A stretch of DNA of 64,000 bases from a bacterium (GTDB lineage: Bacteria; Babelota; Babeliae; Babelales; Babelaceae). Positions 60,371 to 64,000 of this stretch are shown piece after piece. The first letter of the stretch is position 1. Each line of letters opens with the position of its first letter. The stretch covers positions 124,001-188,000 of the forward strand of contig JAEYYR010000002.1 in the NCBI GenBank assembly GCA_023428375.1. The letters run 5' to 3'. The position numbers and the translations under genes were made by a program. The notes beneath the pieces are model-generated. The model worked only from the letters and a program-made list of their open reading frames with translations. It did no database searches and had not been told where the DNA came from.

Positions 60371-61435
60371 ATGTTATATCATTTAGCGCTCTATCTACAA
60401 TCATTGTATTCGCCCTTGAATGTCATACATTATGTTTCCGTTCGCTCAATGTTGGCATTATTAACGTCATTAATACTATGCATTTTATTTGGTCAATCAT
60501 ACATTAACTGGGCTCGTCGTGTATGTCGCTCCAAAGCAAGAGAGCATACGCCAGATAATCATCGTGCAAAAGATGATACGCCTACCATGGGTGGATTAAT
60601 GATTCTGGGAGTAAGTATTTTAAGTGCGATTCTCTGGTGCAATCTTACTATTTGCAGCGTGATCGTTTTATTGCTGACGTTACTATTATTCGGAATTATT
60701 GGTTTCTGGGATGATTGGTCAAAAATCGCTTATAAAAAAGGTATTTCAGAACGTTCAAAATTATATGGCCAATTACTATCAGGTTTTATTATTGCAACAT
60801 TATGGTATTTTTTCTGTAATCCGACACATGAATTCTGTATTCCATTTTTTAAAAATCTTACTATTGATTTAGGAATAGTATTAATCCCCTGGGTTATTTT
60901 CATTTTGGTTGGTTCAAGTAATGCCGTGAATTTAACGGATGGTTTGGATGGGTTAGCAGCAGGCGCACTTTTACTGAATATTGCAACTTTTGGTGGTTTG
61001 GCGTATGCGGCAGGTCATTTTGAAATCGCTCATTATTTGAATATACCGTTTGCAGGAACTTCAGAAATTGTTATTGTCGCAACAAGTCTCATCGGTGCAT
61101 TGCTTGGATTTTTATGGTACAACGCGTATCCTGCAGAATTGTTTATGGGTGATGTCGGTTCACTCGCATTGGGTGCAGGTCTTGCAATGCTTGCAATTAT
61201 GGCGCGTCAAGAACTGCTATTGCCCGTAGCAGGTGGATTATTTGTTGCAGAAACTATTTCGGTCATGTTGCAAGTTTGGTATTATCGCAGATACAAAAAA
61301 AGATTATTTCGCATGGCGCCATTACATCACCATTTTGAATTGATCGGCTGGCATGAAGCAAAAATAACAACACGTTGCATGATAATTACATTAATGCTGT
61401 GTTTGTTCAGTGTCATGACGTTAAAATTAAGATAA
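60371..61435 (+). CDS. mraY: Phospho-N-acetylmuramoyl-pentapeptide transferase (MraY)
   Basis: Makes lipid I at the inner membrane. DDTPTMGG (about 67-74), NLTDGLDGLAAG (about 187-198), FMGDVGSLALGAG and the late His motif LHHHFELIGW are the MraY signatures, on a ten-helix frame of 354 residues. It lies after a small membrane gene and outside any mur/dcw cluster within this window. A perfect terminator follows. Confidence 0.95.
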   Translation: MLYHLALYLQSLYSPLNVIHYVSVRSMLALLTSLILCILFGQSYINWARRVCRSKAREHTPDNHRAKDDTPTMGGLMILGVSILSAILWCNLTICSVIVLLLTLLLFGIIGFWDDWSKIAYKKGISERSKLYGQLLSGFIIATLWYFFCNPTHEFCIPFFKNLTIDLGIVLIPWVIFILVGSSNAVNLTDGLDGLAAGALLLNIATFGGLAYAAGHFEIAHYLNIPFAGTSEIVIVATSLIGALLGFLWYNAYPAELFMGDVGSLALGAGLAMLAIMARQELLLPVAGGLFVAETISVMLQVWYYRRYKKRLFRMAPLHHHFELIGWHEAKITTRCMIITLMLCLFSVMTLKLR

Positions 61436-61436
61436 T

Positions 61437-61468
61437 AAAAAAACCGGAAGTTTTTTCCGGTTTTTTTA
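61437..61468 (+). terminator. Rho-independent terminator after mraY
   Basis: AAAACCGGAA and TTCCGGTTTT pair with a short T-rich loop and a following T run. Confidence 0.88.
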
Positions 61469-61476
61469 TTAGTGTA

Positions 61477-61839
61477 TTAATTATCTTCAGTTCTTTTTTT
61501 TATAATTTCATTAAGTTTATCAAGACTTTTTACAATATTATTGGCGTCTGTTGTAATATTGTCCAACTTATCTCCAATCCTATCCAACTGAGTAATAAGC
61601 TCTTGTTGAGTTTTTTCGCTTTTTTCAGAATTATGCTCTAGTTGAATCGAAGAATTTGCATGATTGATATCTTGTCTATTCGATTTTATATCAATTATTT
61701 GTTTGTTTTTTGCAGCAATTCTTTGAGCTTCTGTTAACTCTTTAACTACGCAAAGAGAATATTTGGGTTTAAAGTTTAACTGCTCCCAACTAAAAATATT
61801 AATTGTCGTCAATAATAAGAGTGTGTTTATATGCTTCAT
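61477..61839 (-). CDS. Small secreted coiled-coil protein (120 aa)
   Basis: Not recognised. Signal sequence (KHINTLLLLTTINIFS), then heptad-like, Ile/Leu/Asn-rich helix (TQLDRIGDKLDNITTDANN, IVKSLDKLNEIIKK) that predicts a coiled coil over about 70-115. AAGGA precedes the ATG. First of seven consecutive small exported proteins on this strand, read from the left. Confidence 0.7.
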   Translation of the reverse strand: MKHINTLLLLTTINIFSWEQLNFKPKYSLCVVKELTEAQRIAAKNKQIIDIKSNRQDINHANSSIQLEHNSEKSEKTQQELITQLDRIGDKLDNITTDANNIVKSLDKLNEIIKKRTEDN

Positions 61840-61860
61840 TAGTTTCCTTATAGTTTGTAT

Positions 61861-62112
61861 TTAATCGAATAATCCGCGCAGTTTGTGCCATTCTTCTGAT
61901 GTATCTTGCTCAGCTTTAATCGATTCCTCAGATTTCTTTTTCACTAATTTTTTGTTATGAAGAAAAGTTTCTAAGGCCACAAATATTTCTCCATTTGACA
62001 TACGATCATGAAAGAAATCTTTACGAAACAGTGCCAAATCTTTATCGTCAAATTTTTCTGAATTGTACGTATAGCTAGAAATCAGAATGAGGCTTATAAT
62101 TAAGCGTTTCAT
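61861..62112 (-). CDS. Small secreted protein (83 aa)
   Basis: Not recognised. Signal sequence (KRLIISLILISSYTYN), then a highly charged mature part (KFDDKDLALFRKDFF, KKKSEESIKAEQDT). Leader with AAGGA resembles its neighbours. Confidence 0.65.
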   Translation of the reverse strand: MKRLIISLILISSYTYNSEKFDDKDLALFRKDFFHDRMSNGEIFVALETFLHNKKLVKKKSEESIKAEQDTSEEWHKLRGLFD

Positions 62113-62172
62113 ATTTTCCTTATAATTGATCTTTTTGTCTCATAGCTAATTACATTACTTAAAATATTATGA

Positions 62173-62610
62173 TTATTTTAATTTTATGGAATTCTTTATA
62201 CGCTCAAGGATTAATTCGTTTTCTTTTAATTGTTTATATCTTTTTTGTAAATGTTCTCCATATTCAAACACTTGAGCGATTTTTTCCGAAACCTCAGCAT
62301 CGGTTTTATTTTCCCATTCGGAACCATATACACGTACTAAAGCTATTTTTTGTACATTTTGTGCGTCTTCTGAGAGAAGTTTAGTTTCTTTGACTGCTTT
62401 TTTGTCTAGAATTTCTTCGATTTTCGATAGTGCTTGGTCGATGTTATCAAGTCCCTTGTAGGCTGCAACAATGAGATCTATGCGACGTTCATCGGTTGAA
62501 TTATTATTTTCTGTATCATTGCATTGCGCATTTGTTTTAGAAGAAAGATTGTCATCTTGGGCAAGAATGCTGATTGTAGTTAAGAAAGATATTCTAAATA
62601 GTTGCTTCAT
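62173..62610 (-). CDS. Small secreted helical protein (145 aa)
   Basis: ATG 62610 with AGGA upstream begins a signal peptide (KQLFRISFLTTISILAQ). The mature part is charged and helical (DNIDQALSKIEEILDKKAVK, LKENELILERIKNSIK), likely coiled coil. The frame is open upstream to 62706, but that part overlaps the next gene and has no ribosome site. Confidence 0.68.
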   Translation of the reverse strand: MKQLFRISFLTTISILAQDDNLSSKTNAQCNDTENNNSTDERRIDLIVAAYKGLDNIDQALSKIEEILDKKAVKETKLLSEDAQNVQKIALVRVYGSEWENKTDAEVSEKIAQVFEYGEHLQKRYKQLKENELILERIKNSIKLK

Positions 62611-62687
62611 GAATTTTCCTAATTTTTTTTGAGTGATTAATCTAGCAAGAGACCGCATTAATTTCCGGCATTTTATGGTTTTTTTTA

Positions 62688-62951
62688 CTATCTTTGCAGT
62701 TCGCATGGAGAATTTTGTGTAAATTCTTCAATTTCTTCTTGCGACAATGGTGCAATCAAAGGCGTATTTTTTATAGCTTCTAATATTTCAAGCTTTTCTC
62801 TTGTTTTCTGTATCTCCATATCAAGAGCATTCGAATTATGTATTACTTGTTTTTCGCCTATATGCATTGCAGCATAATTGCAATATGTTTCGCGATCAAC
62901 TGCATGCATCAATGAGGTGCCAAATACAAGTGCAATTGTTGTTAATTTCAT
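62688..62951 (-). CDS. Small secreted protein (87 aa)
   Basis: ATG 62951 is preceded by GGAAGAG and starts a signal peptide (KLTTIALVFGTSLMHAV). Two cysteines frame the mature part (TYCNY and SPCELQR), with a charged helix between. Not recognised. Confidence 0.66.
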   Translation of the reverse strand: MKLTTIALVFGTSLMHAVDRETYCNYAAMHIGEKQVIHNSNALDMEIQKTREKLEILEAIKNTPLIAPLSQEEIEEFTQNSPCELQR

Positions 62952-62989
62952 ATCTCTTCCTTTTGAAAACAAGTTTTCTATCGTGAAGA

Positions 62990-63009
62990 GGGCCGGTCTT
63001 GACCGGCCC
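62990..63009 (-). terminator. Hairpin after the gene 63015-63257
   Basis: GGGCCGGTC and GACCGGCCC pair perfectly with a 2-base loop. The core GGCCGGT also appears in the 48-bp duplicated terminator at 604-699. The T tract on the minus strand is weak. Confidence 0.6.
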
Positions 63010-63014
63010 TTAAA

Positions 63015-63257
63015 TTAATTATCGTGATAGAGTGATGTTCTTGGTGTAGGCGTTTTAGTTGCTTTGTATTTTGCATCTATTTCTTCTAACCCATTAGTCA
63101 CTTTTTGATTGAATTCTTTATTGAGGTTGCTGCGTGCTGCATCTATCGCGCCAAGATCGACTCCAGAATTTTTCAATGAAAGAATATCTTTTTGTTTTTC
63201 TGCGGCTGTGATATTTATTACACAAAAAAGACATAATAAAGCGAAATATTGGTACAT
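63015..63257 (-). CDS. Small secreted protein with C-terminal SLYHDN tail (80 aa)
   Basis: Signal peptide (YQYFALLCLFCVINITA). Charged mature part and a Thr/Pro-rich end (KTPTPRTSLYHDN). The last six residues resemble those of the next gene (SIYHNS). AAGGAGC precedes the ATG. Not recognised. Confidence 0.68.
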   Translation of the reverse strand: MYQYFALLCLFCVINITAAEKQKDILSLKNSGVDLGAIDAARSNLNKEFNQKVTNGLEEIDAKYKATKTPTPRTSLYHDN

Positions 63258-63277
63258 AATGCTCCTTAAATTACTCG

Positions 63278-63550
63278 TTAACTATTATGATAGATACTCA
63301 TAGGTGCAATAACTTGCTGTTCAGTTGCATTATGTGACTTTTGTGATTTTGCATAACCAGCCATTATTGGAGCCATTTCATTGCAAAAATTTGTGAAAAA
63401 ATCGTCTTTTTGAATTGTTTCTGTCCCGTTCTTGCAAGTATTTTGGTGTAATTTTTTTAGATTTTGGCGATTATCCTCAGCGCCCCAGGTTGGATCTTCT
63501 GTAGCATTAATAAATGCAAAGGCGGACATAATAAGTAAAAAATACTTCAT
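63278..63550 (-). CDS. Small secreted protein with C-terminal SIYHNS tail (90 aa)
   Basis: Signal peptide (KYFLLIMSAFAFINA). Two cysteines (QNTCKN; NFCNEM), and an end (VIAPMSIYHNS) like that of the preceding entry. AAAGGAG precedes the ATG. Not recognised. Confidence 0.68.
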   Translation of the reverse strand: MKYFLLIMSAFAFINATEDPTWGAEDNRQNLKKLHQNTCKNGTETIQKDDFFTNFCNEMAPIMAGYAKSQKSHNATEQQVIAPMSIYHNS

Positions 63551-63574
63551 AACAACTCCTTTTTTTGAAAAAAC

Positions 63575-64000
63575 TTATTTAATTTGTAGCGGCTTGTCCC
63601 AGGCGCTCGGAATTTTTTTTCGTGATTCAGACTCTTTTATTACAAGGCTATCATTATAATTTTTAATCGCTTTTATTATTTCTGGGTACTCTTGCAAAAC
63701 TACTTTTAGAACATTCTCGCCAGTGTAATAGTGCGCAAGGTTCATTTTCAATTTTTGTTCATATTCCGCTAATGCCGCTAGTATTGACATATCGACATAC
63801 AATGGAAAATGGTTTTTTCCTGCGATTTCTTTAACTAAACTTGTATGTTTTGCAAGGCCCATGAAACCACTATCATTTAATCGTTTTTGAAGTGTTTCTT
63901 TATCTGCTAACTGAATCTGGTGCTGGAGTATTTGAGGAATTAGGTCATCAAGGCACAATGAATAGACGCTCATCAGCAGTACTAAAATTTTAATTTTAAG
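63575..64000 (-). CDS. Small secreted protein, 5' end beyond the window (at least 141 aa)
   Basis: Reading continues upstream of the first in-frame ATG (63973) to the window edge as LKIKILVLLMSVYSLCLDD. This is the middle of a signal peptide, so the true start lies just outside. The mature part is a helical, Leu/Lys/Glu-rich protein (LPLYVDMSILAALAEYEQK-like block, ENVLKVVLQEYPEIIKAI) without recognised motif. Confidence 0.7.
   Translation of the reverse strand, partial: LKIKILVLLMSVYSLCLDDLIPQILQHQIQLADKETLQKRLNDSGFMGLAKHTSLVKEIAGKNHFPLYVDMSILAALAEYEQKLKMNLAHYYTGENVLKVVLQEYPEIIKAIKNYNDSLVIKESESRKKIPSAWDKPLQIK

Noticed and set aside
1..64000. tRNA, rRNA, CRISPR, insertion sequence or phage genes
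   Set aside because: Reading both strands I saw no tRNA-like T-arm, rRNA segment, repeat-spacer array, transposase or integrase motif.

Overview
The window looks like part of a low-GC, streamlined Gram-negative bacterial chromosome. It has a peptidoglycan pathway (mraY, dapF, murJ), lipoprotein maturation (lgt) and a LolD-type ABC ATPase. About 46 of the 73 genes called here begin with a Sec-type signal peptide or signal anchor, and most of those encode small proteins I cannot place. Such a secretome, with polymorphic-toxin-like, eukaryote-mimic-like and membrane-anchored AAA+ proteins, suggests a host-dependent bacterium of protists. I infer a Candidatus Dependentiae (TM6)-like lineage, with moderate confidence; no rRNA marker lies in the window. 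I found no tRNA, rRNA, CRISPR array, transposase or phage gene.

Layout. 0-7 kb: the 5' end of rpsA, small secreted proteins, a DEAD-box helicase with its own promoter and long leader, a secreted alpha/beta-hydrolase and a Nudix protein. 7-16 kb: a brnQ-leuS operon behind a structured leader, two paralogous secreted proteins with a degenerate HD-like core, and stand-alone LigD polymerase and 3'-phosphoesterase genes. 15.7-24.4 kb: twin DUF1328 membrane peptides, a transaldolase-like aldolase overlapping a GT4 glycosyltransferase, three secreted proteins with a RING-like zinc-ligand pattern, and a NamZ/NagZ/AmiE-like muropeptide-degrading cluster.

24.5-34 kb is the most unusual accessory region. 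Three AAA+ ATPases each carry an N-terminal signal sequence and are followed by small membrane proteins. They flank a 1067-residue secreted protein that ends in a bacterial EndoU-type nuclease domain. A probable immunity gene and an orphan copy of the toxin's internal domain follow that protein.

34-47 kb is housekeeping. uvrB-lgt-dnaG-rpoD-corC forms a tight forward operon, and Nudix-murJ-lolD-dNK a tight reverse one. 47-51 kb holds a secreted Hsp20-like protein, Gly/Arg/Trp-rich low-complexity proteins and a tandem family of three secreted paralogues. 51-61 kb has an M3 metallopeptidase, a membrane-anchored HD phosphohydrolase, a Nudix protein, mnmG, dapF and mraY. 61.4-64 kb is an array of seven small secreted proteins on the minus strand.

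Rho-independent terminators are frequent and strong, starts usually have an AAGGA/GGAG-type Shine-Dalgarno, and short overlaps (ATGA) mark the operons. Functional names come from motifs read by eye; no database search was run.
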